The position numbers and the translations under genes are program-made. The notes beneath the pieces were generated by a model, which was not told the origin of the DNA, ran no database searches, and was given only the letters and a program-made list of their open reading frames with translations. Shown here piece after piece: positions 17,101 through 25,284 of a stretch of 64,000 bases of DNA (position 1 is its first letter; every line of letters begins with the position of its first letter). The stretch covers positions 36,444-100,443 of the forward strand of contig DASUAL010000067.1 in NCBI GenBank assembly GCA_035763805.1, given 5' to 3'. This DNA is from DASUAL01 sp035763805 (GTDB taxonomy: Bacteria > Gemmatimonadota > Gemmatimonadetes > Gemmatimonadales > GWC2-71-9).

Positions 17101-17463
17101 CGGGTTCGACGGGGCGAGGGCGATGGCGCCGATGGACGCCGTGGGCTGGTCTTCGAAGACGGCTTCCCAGGAGTTGCCGCCGTCGGAGGTCTTCCAGACG
17201 CCGCCCGCTGCGGCGCCGACGTAATAGGCGTTGGGATGGCCGGGGGCTCCGACGACGGCGCTGACGCGCCCGCCCGCGACGGCGGGGCCGAGGTTGCGGA
17301 ACTTGAGATTGTTCAGCGAGTCCGCTCCCTGGGCGGCTGCGATGGCGGGCTTGGCAGGCGGTGCCTGGGGTCGCCGGCGTCCCTGGCCCGCCGCGGGCAC
17401 GACGACGAGAACGGCGAGCAACGCGGTCAGGAAGGCGGACGCGCGGCAAACGATTCGAGGCAT
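14146..17463 (-). CDS. Secreted BNR/sortilin-type beta-propeller protein
   Basis: The 1105-residue protein has a signal peptide (residues 1-28, ending VVVPAAGQG) and a long array of BNR/Asp-box repeats of the SxDxGxTW type, such as SPDAGKTW, DGGKTW and DGGEHW. These build one or two beta-propellers like those of the VPS10/sortilin and sialidase-like families. A glycine run occurs near residue 450. The C-terminal 250 residues are helical with a predicted coiled coil and no propeller signature. Such proteins are abundant and exported in Gemmatimonadota; no enzymatic residues can be assigned. The ATG at 17463 follows AAGGAG with a 6-base spacer, which excludes a longer form starting at 17505. 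Confidence 0.88.
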   Translation of the reverse strand: MPRIVCRASAFLTALLAVLVVVPAAGQGRRRPQAPPAKPAIAAAQGADSLNNLKFRNLGPAVAGGRVSAVVGAPGHPNAYYVGAAAGGVWKTSDGGNSWEAVFEDQPTASIGAIALAPSNPNLVWVGTGESKLRNDIVDGRGVFFSPDAGKTWKSMGLDDVGQISRIVIDPTNPDIVFVGAIGHAWAPNRERGVYRTADGGKTWQKVLFVNDTTGVADLIMVSGNPRVLFAAMWQVVRRPWELTSGGPGSGIYRSKDGGLTWDKLTEGLPSGLMGRIALAVGPTNPNHIYALIESKQGTLWDSKDLGDHWIRVSDFRGLSTRPFYFSRMEVSPADDRKVFFLSYQLLLSEDGGKTTRNISRGVHVDHHSMWIDPQNPDRMLDGNDGGVYLTQDGGKTWRFLNNLPIAQFYMVAADNNAPYMLCGGLQDNNAWCGMSAGPGGAGGGGGGGGVGGGLTGSEWFPVSGGDGEYVVPAPSDSTIVYLDTQNGNISRVNLKTGVTRSIRPYLVGVQETRPANLRYRFNWTSPIEVSPTDANTVLFGGNVVFKTTDGGEHWTVLSPDLTRDNKAKQVTSGGPINYDISGAETYHAILTINLAPTDTSVIWVGSDDGLVHVTRDGGKAWTNVAGRFPGLRPDAEGRVYQIGVSPFDPGTAYLAIDRHQLDDRRPYVYRTGDYGKTWSDISRGLPGDVPARVVRENPNVRGFLVLGTDAALWYSRDAGATWKSLRAGFPTAPVYDLKFIKRSHDLVVATHGRGLFVLDNITALEELSPEVAASDFHVFTTLPAQIRVRPRRTGVAPSRFTAPNPPAGAMIDYYLRAAFDTTGPEPRGPGEQQQRSRRGRVIVTVTDGAGDTVVVDSSAPGKQGVNRHVWNLRYAGPTRLTFERPTGVEEESPFRSAGAPRAVPGTYTVTASAGDKRQTGTVIVEPDPILGGDPARFAAQLRAGLEWRNAMSALNEMLNRIVSLETQLRNVQQALRDNSRGDTAGAAPVMQQGRELGRKLKDLKDSLYNSEVQRDAGQDQIHYHQRFQDRLQSAGFGLAFAYAQPPTEVQAARMKELRAALDGYLGQFNELLRSDVAAFNKTAQERQAPVLVAGQPIEVKLVSR

Positions 17464-17681
17464 GGCGGGCTCCTTCGTGAGACGATCAGCTGGAACGACG
17501 TGCAAGCGACGCGACTCCCAGCGAGGAGGTGGAGGTTACGGGCGCCGTACCGGGGCGTCAAGCGCGAATGCATCCTTATGCGCTGCGGCGAATAGCTAAT
17601 CGCGCTTGTGGTGCTCGCGAGCCACGCTGCAAATTTGGCGCGATCCGGGCTGGCTCGTCCGGCCCCAATGGAGGCACTCGC

Positions 17682-19217
17682 ATGTCAAAGACCACCATCA
17701 CCCTCGCCGCCCTCGCGGCTGTGGCTCTCGCCGCCTGCACCGACTCCGATCCTTCGGGTCCCCGCCCTGCGTCCCCGATCTTCGCGTCGCAGGGTCAGGG
17801 CAACGGCAAGACCTCGCTCGACCTGATCGAGGAGGACTACGACAGCGGCCTGCTCGACAAGAACAACGCCAACCGCTACCGCCAGTACGCGGTGTCGGCT
17901 CCCGAGAAGCTCCCGGCGAAGTACCGCTCCAGCGAGATCGGCAAGGACGCCACGTACTCAGTGCTCCAGATGGCGCTCGAGTGGGAGCAGCTCTCCGCGT
18001 CCACGCAGCAGGAGATCCTCGATCTCCAGGCGCACGGCTTCGGGCAGTTGAAGGAGGCAGCCGAGACCGAGCACTTCATCCTGCACTACACCACGCAGGG
18101 CGCGCACGCCGTGCCGACGGTCGACCAGAACGGGAACGGCGTCTCGGATTTCATCGATGTCGCGGCGGAGAGCTATGAGCGGGTGTGGCGGCGCGAGGTG
18201 GTGGAGCTCGGCTACCCGGCGCCCAAGGGCACGCCGCAGCAGAAGTTCCATGTGTACTTCCAGAACCTGCGGCTATACTACGGCTACACCGCCGCACGGA
18301 ACGTCGAGACGATCGCGACCTCGCCCGTGCCGCTGGGCACGGCCACCGGCTACATCGTCGTGGAGAACGACTTCGCCGAAGGCTTCCCGCCCAACGACGA
18401 GGATGTGACCGGCAGGGAAGCGGTGCGAAGCGGTGCGCAGAAGGTCACGAACGCCCACGAGTTCATGCACGCCGTCCAGTTCAACATCAACGTCTACCAG
18501 TCCGGGTGGCTGTTCGAGTCGCACGCCACCTGGGCGGAGGACCAGGTGTACGACGGCATCAACGACTGGCGGTGGTACGTACAGCGGTTCCTGAACACGC
18601 CCGACTTCCCGATCTTCAGCCGGTTCGTGTACGGATCCGCATTCTTCCAGCACGACCTGAGCGAAACCTACGGCGTGGACGTGCCGCGCCAAATCTGGCT
18701 CGCGGCGCGCACGCGCTCCACGCCGAACGCGGTGCGCGACGCCGCGTTCGGCGGGACATGGGAGCCGATGAAGCAGTTCGGCCCGGCGGAGTACCTGCTC
18801 CGCATCTCGGACTACACGACGGACCCGGCGTCGGTCGTCCCGACGCCGCGCAACCTGATCCGGGCGACCCACACCAGCTACCCCGTGGCCGTGAACGTTC
18901 CTCCGTCCAAGGGCAACGTCATCAACCGGGCGCCTTGGGGGCTGGGCGCGAACTTCATCGAGTTCAGGGCGGCCGGGTCGGGCGACCTGGTGATCGGGTT
19001 CGACGGCGCGGACGGCTTCGCCTGGCGCGCCTTCGCCGTGGCGACCGGCAAGGGCCCAGCGCAGGTCATCGAGATCCCGCTCGACCAGCGGCACTCGGCG
19101 GGTTCCGTGACGGTGAGCGGGTTCGGCGCGCGCTGGTCCACGGTAATGCTGGTGCCGACCATCGCCGACCGACCCGGCGCGGAAGTGCCCTACTCTTATC
19201 GCGCCACCGTGAACTAG
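17682..19217 (+). CDS. MXAN_6640-like putative metalloprotease lipoprotein
   Basis: The 511-residue protein starts with a lipoprotein signal peptide whose lipobox is LAAC. A HExxH zinc motif, HEFMHAVQ, lies near residue 263, and a downstream glutamate in FESHATWAED can supply the third ligand. This matches the MXAN_6640 family of putative metalloproteases found in secreting bacteria. The mature protein probably sits on the outer membrane or periplasmic face. GGAGG 7 bases before the ATG at 17682 fixes the start; the frame stays open upstream to 17529 without a better start. It is divergent from the BNR-repeat gene. Confidence 0.78.
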   Translation: MSKTTITLAALAAVALAACTDSDPSGPRPASPIFASQGQGNGKTSLDLIEEDYDSGLLDKNNANRYRQYAVSAPEKLPAKYRSSEIGKDATYSVLQMALEWEQLSASTQQEILDLQAHGFGQLKEAAETEHFILHYTTQGAHAVPTVDQNGNGVSDFIDVAAESYERVWRREVVELGYPAPKGTPQQKFHVYFQNLRLYYGYTAARNVETIATSPVPLGTATGYIVVENDFAEGFPPNDEDVTGREAVRSGAQKVTNAHEFMHAVQFNINVYQSGWLFESHATWAEDQVYDGINDWRWYVQRFLNTPDFPIFSRFVYGSAFFQHDLSETYGVDVPRQIWLAARTRSTPNAVRDAAFGGTWEPMKQFGPAEYLLRISDYTTDPASVVPTPRNLIRATHTSYPVAVNVPPSKGNVINRAPWGLGANFIEFRAAGSGDLVIGFDGADGFAWRAFAVATGKGPAQVIEIPLDQRHSAGSVTVSGFGARWSTVMLVPTIADRPGAEVPYSYRATVN

Positions 19218-19305
19218 GCGCTCGTGCGGCCGGGCGGACGAAGCGCGAGCGCCGTACTGCACGAGGGGCACGGCGCTCGCGTAGTATTCACCCTGGCCAG
19301 CTCCC

Positions 19306-20661
19306 ATGCGCGCTCACACCACTCTCACCGGTCTCGTGCTCCTCGCGGCCCCGGCCGCTGCCGGGCAGTCGCCCGAGCCGGCCAAATCCCGTCAGACCGC
19401 CATTGTCACCGCGTCGGCTCGCGTGGCGCCCGCCGTGGTGAGCGTCAACGTCCTCAGACGCGAACGGCGCATGCCCGCCGATCCCTTCGACCTCTTCTTC
19501 ATGCCGCGGGGCTATGAGCGGACAGTCGAGGGCTACGGATCGGGGTTCATCGTCTCGAGCGACGGCCTTGTGATCACGAACCAGCACGTCACGCAGGGTG
19601 CGGAGCAGATCGTCGTCACGACGCGCGACGGTCGCGACTTTCCGGCGAAGATCCTCGGTGAGGATCCGCTCACGGATATCGCCGTGCTCAAGGTTGACGA
19701 GTCGAGCCTCCCCACGGCTCCGATCGGCAGTAGCTCCGACCTGATAATCGGCGAGTGGGTCGTGGCGATCGGCAACCCGTTCGCCTACCTGCTCGGCAAC
19801 ACGGAGCCCACGGTGACCGCGGGGGTGGTCAGTGGGGTGGGGAGGAACCTGCTCCCGTCCCAGGGCCAATCCGGGATTTACGTGGGCATGATCCAGACCG
19901 ACGCCCCGATCAATCCGGGAAACTCGGGGGGACCGTTGGCCAACGCCCTGGGGGAGGTCGTGGGTGTGAACAGCAACATTCTCTCGACGAGCGGCGGGTC
20001 GGTCGGGATCGGGTTCGCAATCCCGATCGAGCGGGCGCTGCGCGTGGCAGCCGAACTCCGCCGCTACGGAACGGTGCGGCGGGCGTGGGTGGGGCTCGAT
20101 GTCGTGGGGGCGGAGGAGCTGCGCGCCTGGAAGCGATCGGGCGGCCTACGCGTGACGCAGGTGGCGCCCGGCGGCCCCGCCGCACGGGCCGGCATCGCGC
20201 CGGGAGACGTGCTGCTCACGGCCCGAGGCCGACGGCTGCGCACGTTCCTCGATTGGGAGGCCGTGCTGCTCGACATCGGGCCGGGTGACACGCTCACGGT
20301 AGCCTACCGCCACGCGGGCCAGAGCCGAACCGCCCGGCTCGTCGTGACCGACCTGCCGACGACGCTCGCCGAGAAGGTGGCAGTACTCGGCGGCATGAAG
20401 GTGGTCACCGTGACGGCGGCCGTCCGCGTCGAGCGGAACATCCAGAGCGAGCGCGGGGCCCTGATCTACGACATGCCGGAAGAGATCGAGCAGGCCACCG
20501 GCCTCCGGTCGGGAGACGTGATCCTCCAGATCAACCGCATGCGGGTGGAAACGGCCGACGACCTGCGGCGCGCGTTCGCAGCGGCGGCCGGCGGCGGTGC
20601 GGTGACGGTATGGTTCGAGCGTGACGGCCGCCTGGGGAGGACGGCGTTCTACGTGCGATGA
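19306..20661 (+). CDS. HtrA/DegP-family trypsin-like serine protease
   Basis: The 451-residue protein has a signal peptide (ending APAAAGQS), a trypsin-like domain and two PDZ domains. The catalytic triad is His in VITNQHVT, Asp in DIAVLKV and Ser in PGNSGGPL. The PDZ domains span about 260-345 and 360-450 and contain GGPAARAGIAPGDVLL and GLRSGDVILQI. The architecture matches periplasmic Do-type proteases that degrade or refold damaged envelope proteins. It follows the metalloprotease gene by 88 bases. The stop is followed by an 80-base leader and the ACT-domain gene. Confidence 0.92.
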   Translation: MRAHTTLTGLVLLAAPAAAGQSPEPAKSRQTAIVTASARVAPAVVSVNVLRRERRMPADPFDLFFMPRGYERTVEGYGSGFIVSSDGLVITNQHVTQGAEQIVVTTRDGRDFPAKILGEDPLTDIAVLKVDESSLPTAPIGSSSDLIIGEWVVAIGNPFAYLLGNTEPTVTAGVVSGVGRNLLPSQGQSGIYVGMIQTDAPINPGNSGGPLANALGEVVGVNSNILSTSGGSVGIGFAIPIERALRVAAELRRYGTVRRAWVGLDVVGAEELRAWKRSGGLRVTQVAPGGPAARAGIAPGDVLLTARGRRLRTFLDWEAVLLDIGPGDTLTVAYRHAGQSRTARLVVTDLPTTLAEKVAVLGGMKVVTVTAAVRVERNIQSERGALIYDMPEEIEQATGLRSGDVILQINRMRVETADDLRRAFAAAAGGGAVTVWFERDGRLGRTAFYVR

Positions 20662-20741
20662 GGCGGGCGTTTTCAGACGGTCTGGCGGTCAACCTGCTCA
20701 GAGGCGATAGTCATGCGAGCGACCACAGCCAGGAGACCTGT

Positions 20742-21155
20742 ATGGCCGAGACGATCCGGAGGGTGAGCTACTATTACACCACCGCGCCCGACAAGCCGGG
20801 CGAGGGGGCCCGGGTGCTGCAGGCTCTCCGGGATGCGGGCGTCAACCTACTCGCGTTCCACGCGTTCCCGAGCGCCCGCAAGTCGCAGCTGGACTTCGTC
20901 CCGTCGGACGAGACGGCGTTTACGGCCGTCGCGAAGGCCGCCAAGATCAAACTCTCCAAGCCGAAGACGGCGTTCCTCATCGAGGGCGACGACCGTGTCG
21001 GCGCGCTCGCCGGCGTGATGGCGCGGCTCGGCGCTGCCAAGATCAACGTGACCGCGGTGAGCGCGGTCTGCGCCGGTATGGGCCGCTACGGAGCGATCTT
21101 CTGGGTGAAGCCGCGCGACGTGAACAAGGCTGCGACGGCCGTGGGAGCGATGTAA
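20742..21155 (+). CDS. ACT domain-containing protein
   Basis: The 137-residue protein consists of two tandem ACT-like units. The first contains TAPDKPGEGARVLQALRDAG and the second DDRVGALAGVMARLGAAKIN, both with the characteristic beta-alpha-beta start and a conserved Gly at the loop. ACT domains bind amino acids and regulate enzymes; a stand-alone pair is probably a regulatory or sensory subunit, target unknown. AGGAG at 20731-20735 with a 6-base spacer supports the ATG at 20742. An upstream ATG overlapping the HtrA stop at 20658 is open but lacks homologous sequence. Confidence 0.8.
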   Translation: MAETIRRVSYYYTTAPDKPGEGARVLQALRDAGVNLLAFHAFPSARKSQLDFVPSDETAFTAVAKAAKIKLSKPKTAFLIEGDDRVGALAGVMARLGAAKINVTAVSAVCAGMGRYGAIFWVKPRDVNKAATAVGAM

Positions 21156-21164
21156 CAGCGAGAA

Positions 21165-21187
21165 CGACGCCGAGCAGAACGGCGTCG
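21165..21187. terminator. Hairpin between convergent ACT and dinB genes
   Basis: CGACGCCG (21165-21172) pairs with CGGCGTCG (21180-21187) around a 7-base loop. No T-run follows on either strand. Its position between converging genes suggests it helps terminate or protect both transcripts. Confidence 0.55.
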
Positions 21188-21203
21188 AGCGGAAAACCGT
21201 CGG

Positions 21204-22424
21204 TTAGCGGGCACCGCCGCGCCCCAGCGCGTCGGGCCCAAACTTCTCGCGCACCGCGTCGATCACGCGCGAAATCATGCGGTCGCGCTCGGTCTCGACG
21301 CCGTTGCCCGGCAGCTCGTGCAGGAGCGGTAGCTGTTCCCCGGCGTCCGCGGGGACGAACAGCGACAGCGAAACGCCCAGCAGGCGCGCCGGGACGCGGC
21401 GGGCGGCGCGCAGCCGGGTGAGCAGTTGGCGCGCGACTTCGTAGACCGCGCGGTCCGACTGGACCGGGTCAGCGAGGGTGCGGCTCGCCTGGCGCGTCGT
21501 GAAGTCCGCGTCGCGCAGCTTCACAGTGATCGTGCGCGCCAGGAGTCCCGCCTCCCGGGCATCCGACGCCGCCCGGTCGGCGAGCGCCAGCAGCCTGGCT
21601 GCGAGCGCGTCGTCCTCGGCGATGTCCGCCGGGAAAGTCTCGTCCCGGCTGATCGATTTCGGCTCACGATCGGGTTCTACGTCGCCGTGGTCGACCCCCC
21701 GCACGCGCTCGTAGAGCCACGCGCCCTCGCGCTCGCCAAGCCAGCGGACGAGCGTGTCCCGGTCATGGCGCACCGCGTCCACCACGGTGTGCAGGCCGAG
21801 CCGGTGGAGCCGTTCCTGGAACTTGGGACCGATGAGCGGGACGTCGGCGAGCGCGAACCGCCGCATGAAGTCCGCCTCCCCGCCGGGCTCGACGACGTGC
21901 ACGCCGTCAGCCGGGCGCTCCGGCCGGGGCTTGGCCACGCCCGCCGCCAGCTTCGCGACGAGCTTCGACGTGCCGCCACCGATCGAGACGGTCAGCGACG
22001 TCTGCTGCGCCACGGCGGCGCGCATCCGCTGCGCAGTCGCCGAGAGGGGCTCCCCACGATACAGCTTCTCGGTGCCCGTCAGATCGAGGTAGAACTCGTC
22101 GCTGGACGCCTGCTCCACCGCCGGTGTGAAGCGCCGCAGCACTTCTTTGATCTCGTGACTCTTGCGGGCGCACGCCTGCCACGGGACGGGCACGACCATC
22201 GCCTTGGGGCACAGCCGCACCGCGCGGGCCATCGGCATCGCGGAATGCACGCCATACGCGCGCGCCTCGTAGGACGCCGAGGTCACGACGCCCCGGCGCT
22301 CGGGCGCCCCGCCCACGATGAGGAGCGGTGACTTGCCGGCGCCGTCAGGATCGACGAGCCGCGCCACCGACACGTAGAAGGCGTCCGCGTCGACGAGGAG
22401 AATCCGGCGGCCTGAGTTCATCAC
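21204..22424 (-). CDS. dinB: Y-family DNA polymerase (Pol IV type)
   Basis: The 406-residue protein is a translesion polymerase. The first metal motif is VDADAFYVSVA, and the catalytic acidic pair lies in SSDEFYLDL. The palm, thumb and little-finger regions extend to about 360, with the GPKFQERLHRLGLHTVVDA helix-hairpin-helix in the thumb. The last 40 residues form a linker without an obvious clamp-binding motif. A second ATG three bases downstream (22421) could also be used. It is convergent with the ACT gene and divergent from the oxidoreductase operon. It should not be confused with the unrelated DinB-fold protein at 40614. Confidence 0.92.
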   Translation of the reverse strand: MMNSGRRILLVDADAFYVSVARLVDPDGAGKSPLLIVGGAPERRGVVTSASYEARAYGVHSAMPMARAVRLCPKAMVVPVPWQACARKSHEIKEVLRRFTPAVEQASSDEFYLDLTGTEKLYRGEPLSATAQRMRAAVAQQTSLTVSIGGGTSKLVAKLAAGVAKPRPERPADGVHVVEPGGEADFMRRFALADVPLIGPKFQERLHRLGLHTVVDAVRHDRDTLVRWLGEREGAWLYERVRGVDHGDVEPDREPKSISRDETFPADIAEDDALAARLLALADRAASDAREAGLLARTITVKLRDADFTTRQASRTLADPVQSDRAVYEVARQLLTRLRAARRVPARLLGVSLSLFVPADAGEQLPLLHELPGNGVETERDRMISRVIDAVREKFGPDALGRGGAR

Positions 22425-22547
22425 GCTGAAAGGTAGGCCAGCGCCCGGTCCCAGCCACTTCGCCCCTGTGCACAGGCTCAGAAAGATGAAGGATCCGACA
22501 AGCTAGGTTCCGGGTTTCTTTAGGCCGTCGGTCGTATCTAGTCATGT

Positions 22548-23903
22548 ATGATAGCGACACGCGCAGCGCTCGCAGCGCCGGGTGCGTTGTTCGCCGCTCT
22601 CAAGCCACCCCTGGGCGACTCCCTGGCCATGGTCGAGGCCGATCGCTGCCTCGAGTGCGGCGGCCCCGCCGCTCCGGCACCGTGTGTCGCCGCCTGTCCG
22701 GCCGGGATCGACGTCCCCGGCTTCATTCACGCCATCACCCTCGGCGACGCGATCGCCGCCGCCGAGACGATCTTCGCCGAGAACCTGCTCGGTGGCAGCT
22801 GCGCGCGCGTCTGCCCGGCGGAAGAGCTCTGCGAGGGGGCGTGCGTGCTGGATAAGGAAGGCCGGCGGCCGGTAGAGATCGCCCGCCTGCAGCGCTACGC
22901 CATCGACCGGGCGTTCGCGCGCGGCGTGAAGGTCCGCACCCCGGCCGCTCCGAACGGCCGGCGCGTCGCGGTGATCGGGGCCGGGCCGGCGGGGCTGGTG
23001 TGCGCGGGCGAGCTCGCGATCCTCGGCTACGCGGTGACCGTGTACGACGCGCGCCCCGACTACGGCGGACTGATTCGCTACGCGATCGCGCCGTACCGCC
23101 AGGTGCGCGAGCCGTTGCCGGAAGAGGTCGCGCGGATCGCGAGCCTGGGCGTGGAGCTCCGGATGGGCCTGGCCGTGGATTCGCCGGCCCGGCTGCGCAA
23201 CGTCGAGCGTGAGGTGGACGCCGTCTTCCTCGGCGTGGGGCTGGGCGACGACGTCGGCGTGCGCTACCCGGGCGACGCCCTTCCCGGCGTGTGGAACTCC
23301 CTCCCCTTCATCGAGGCGATCAAACTCGGGCGCTCGCCGCGTGTCGGCGCGCGGGTCGTCGTGATCGGCGGCGGGAACACCGCGATCGACGTGGCGCGCG
23401 AGGCGCTGCGACTGGGCGCCGGGGAGGTCACAATCGTGTACCGGCGCGGGGAGGCCGAAATGCCGGCGTACCCGCACGAGGTGGCGGAAGCGCGCGCCGA
23501 AGGGGTGCAGTTCCGCTGGCTCACCAACCCGCTCCGGTTCCTGGGCAACGGGCGGCTGGACCGCGTGGAATGCCAGCGCATGCAGCTCGGCCCACCCGAC
23601 CAAGGTGGACGCCGACGGCCGGAGCCGGTGCCTGCGAGCGAGTTCGTCCTGTTCGCCGACACCGCCGTGAAGGCGCTCGGGCAACAGCGGCGCACCGAGT
23701 TGCTCGGGTGGATCGAGGGGCTCGAGACCGACCGTGGGCTCATCGTCATCGACGCGGCGACCGGTCAGTCGACCCATCCCAAGTACTTCGCCGGCGGCGA
23801 CGCGGTGAACGGCGGGGACACGGTAGTGGCCGCCGTGCGGAGCGCGAAGATCGCGGCGCGCGGGATTCACCGCTACCTGAGCGGCGCCGGAGCGGTCGCG
23901 TGA
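22548..23903 (+). CDS. GltD/NfnB-like NAD(P)-binding flavoprotein subunit
   Basis: The 451-residue protein has an N-terminal Fe-S segment with two cysteine clusters (CLECGGPAAPAPCVAACPAG and CARVCPAEELCEGAC) and a C-terminal FAD/NAD(P) domain (GAGPAGLVCAGELA for FAD, GGGNTAIDVARE for NAD(P)). The fold is that of glutamate synthase small subunits, NfnB and PreT. Position at the head of a ferredoxin and KorABC operon suggests it exchanges electrons between NAD(P)H and the 2-oxoacid oxidoreductase rather than serving gltB. The ATG at 22548 has no Shine-Dalgarno sequence but follows TATCTA closely, so initiation may be leaderless. An ATG at 22629 is a weaker alternative. Confidence 0.85.
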   Translation: MIATRAALAAPGALFAALKPPLGDSLAMVEADRCLECGGPAAPAPCVAACPAGIDVPGFIHAITLGDAIAAAETIFAENLLGGSCARVCPAEELCEGACVLDKEGRRPVEIARLQRYAIDRAFARGVKVRTPAAPNGRRVAVIGAGPAGLVCAGELAILGYAVTVYDARPDYGGLIRYAIAPYRQVREPLPEEVARIASLGVELRMGLAVDSPARLRNVEREVDAVFLGVGLGDDVGVRYPGDALPGVWNSLPFIEAIKLGRSPRVGARVVVIGGGNTAIDVAREALRLGAGEVTIVYRRGEAEMPAYPHEVAEARAEGVQFRWLTNPLRFLGNGRLDRVECQRMQLGPPDQGGRRRPEPVPASEFVLFADTAVKALGQQRRTELLGWIEGLETDRGLIVIDAATGQSTHPKYFAGGDAVNGGDTVVAAVRSAKIAARGIHRYLSGAGAVA

Positions 23904-24166
23904 AGCCGGCGCTCGAGCGGTACACGCAGGGCGCCTGGGCGCTGATCGTGAATCGCCGCTGGTGCAAGGGCTGCAACCTGTGCGTGGCCGCCTGTCCCAG
24001 CCGCATCCTCGCGCTCGACGAGATGGAGCTCGTGCATGTCATCGACATTTCGAAGTGCGTCTTCTGCGGACTGTGCGCGGTGCGCTGTCCCGACTTCGTG
24101 TTCATCCTCGAGCGGCTGAACGGCAAGCAGCGGCGGACAGTGCCCGCTCCGCTGGGCGAAGGCTGA
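23900..24166 (+). CDS. Ferredoxin-like delta subunit, 2[4Fe-4S]
   Basis: The 88-residue protein carries two four-cysteine clusters, CKGCNLCVAACP and CVFCGLCAVRCP, each able to bind a [4Fe-4S] centre. It should pass electrons from the KorAB catalytic core to ferredoxin or to the flavoprotein encoded just upstream. The GTG start overlaps the preceding TGA (GTGA) and its own TGA overlaps the ATG of the next gene (TGATG). This indicates tight translational coupling within the operon. Confidence 0.9.
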   Translation: MKPALERYTQGAWALIVNRRWCKGCNLCVAACPSRILALDEMELVHVIDISKCVFCGLCAVRCPDFVFILERLNGKQRRTVPAPLGEG

Positions 24167-25284
24167 TGCGACTGATTCAGGGGAACGAAGCGTGCGCGCT
24201 GGGCGCGATCCGGGCGGGGTGCTCCTTCTTCGCCGGCTACCCGATCACGCCTGCGTCCGAGATCATGGAGTGGCTGGCGCGCCTGCTGCCGCCCCGCGGC
24301 GGCGTGTTCATCCAGATGGAGGACGAGATCGCCGCGCTCGGCGCCGTGATCGGCGCGTCCTGGGCGGGCGCGAAGGCGATGACCGCCACGTCGGGCCCAG
24401 GGTTCTCCCTGATGCAGGAGCACATCGGATACGCGGCGATGACCGAGACCCCCTGCGTGATCGTCGACTCCCAGCGCGGCGGGCCAAGCACCGGCATGCC
24501 CACGTTGCCCTCCCAGGCCGACGTCATGCAGGCCCGATGGGGCTCCCACGGCGATCGCCCGGCGGTGGTGCTCACCGCCTCGTCGGTGCGCGACACCTAC
24601 GAGGTGACGGTGACCGCGTTCAACCTCGCGGAGACTCACCGCGTCCCCGTGATCGTGCTGCTCGATGCCATCCTCTCGCACATGCGAGAGAACGTGGAGC
24701 TCCCCGAACCGGAGGTAGTAGACCGTCGGGCGCCCGCGTCCGCCGAGGGGTTCCAGCCCTTCGCCGGTCCCGAGTTCCTCCCCTTTGGCGCGGGTGTGCC
24801 GCTGACCGTAACGGGGCTCGCGCACGCGGAGTCGGGCCGGTCCCGCTCGTCCGACGGCGCGAACCTCGAGCGCATGCTGCGGCGCGTCATCAACCGCGTC
24901 GCCGCCGACGTCGACCACGTCGTGCGCTACCGGGCCTACCACGCGGACGGTGCACGCCTCTTGATCCTCGCCTACGGGATCACCGCGCGCGCGGCCCGGG
25001 CCGCCGTGGATCGCCTGCGCGCCGCGGGAGCGCCCGCCGGGCTACTCGAGCTTCAGACGTTGTGGCCCTTCCCGGAACAGCTCGTCGCAGGGTTGGCCAA
25101 GGATGCCGACGTGGTGCTCGTTCCGGAGCTCAACCTCGGACAACTGCTCTGGCCCGTTCGGGCCGCGGTGGCGGGGTTGGCCCCCGTGCGGCCGCTCAAC
25201 CGGGCGGACGGGCGCCTGTTCACGCCGGAGGAGATCGTCGCTGCGGTCGCGGCGCCGGAGGTCGCGCATGCCGAGAGTCGGTGA
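24166..25284 (+). CDS. korA: 2-oxoacid:ferredoxin oxidoreductase alpha subunit
   Basis: The 372-residue protein begins with QGNEACALGAIRAGC and contains FFAGYPITPASEIMEW and TSGPGFSLMQEHIGYA, the pyrimidine-binding and transketolase-like signatures of the alpha subunit. With the beta and gamma subunits it oxidatively decarboxylates a 2-oxoacid to acyl-CoA and reduces ferredoxin. Separate alpha, beta, gamma and delta genes with this sequence type are most often 2-oxoglutarate enzymes, but pyruvate or branched-chain substrates are not excluded. The gene overlaps its neighbours by 1 base (5') and 17 bases (3'). Confidence 0.88.
   Translation: MRLIQGNEACALGAIRAGCSFFAGYPITPASEIMEWLARLLPPRGGVFIQMEDEIAALGAVIGASWAGAKAMTATSGPGFSLMQEHIGYAAMTETPCVIVDSQRGGPSTGMPTLPSQADVMQARWGSHGDRPAVVLTASSVRDTYEVTVTAFNLAETHRVPVIVLLDAILSHMRENVELPEPEVVDRRAPASAEGFQPFAGPEFLPFGAGVPLTVTGLAHAESGRSRSSDGANLERMLRRVINRVAADVDHVVRYRAYHADGARLLILAYGITARAARAAVDRLRAAGAPAGLLELQTLWPFPEQLVAGLAKDADVVLVPELNLGQLLWPVRAAVAGLAPVRPLNRADGRLFTPEEIVAAVAAPEVAHAESR

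Noticed and set aside
20658..20741. An upstream ATG for the ACT protein overlapping the HtrA stop.
   Set aside because: The extra 28 residues lack homology, while AGGAG with correct spacing supports the ATG at 20742.
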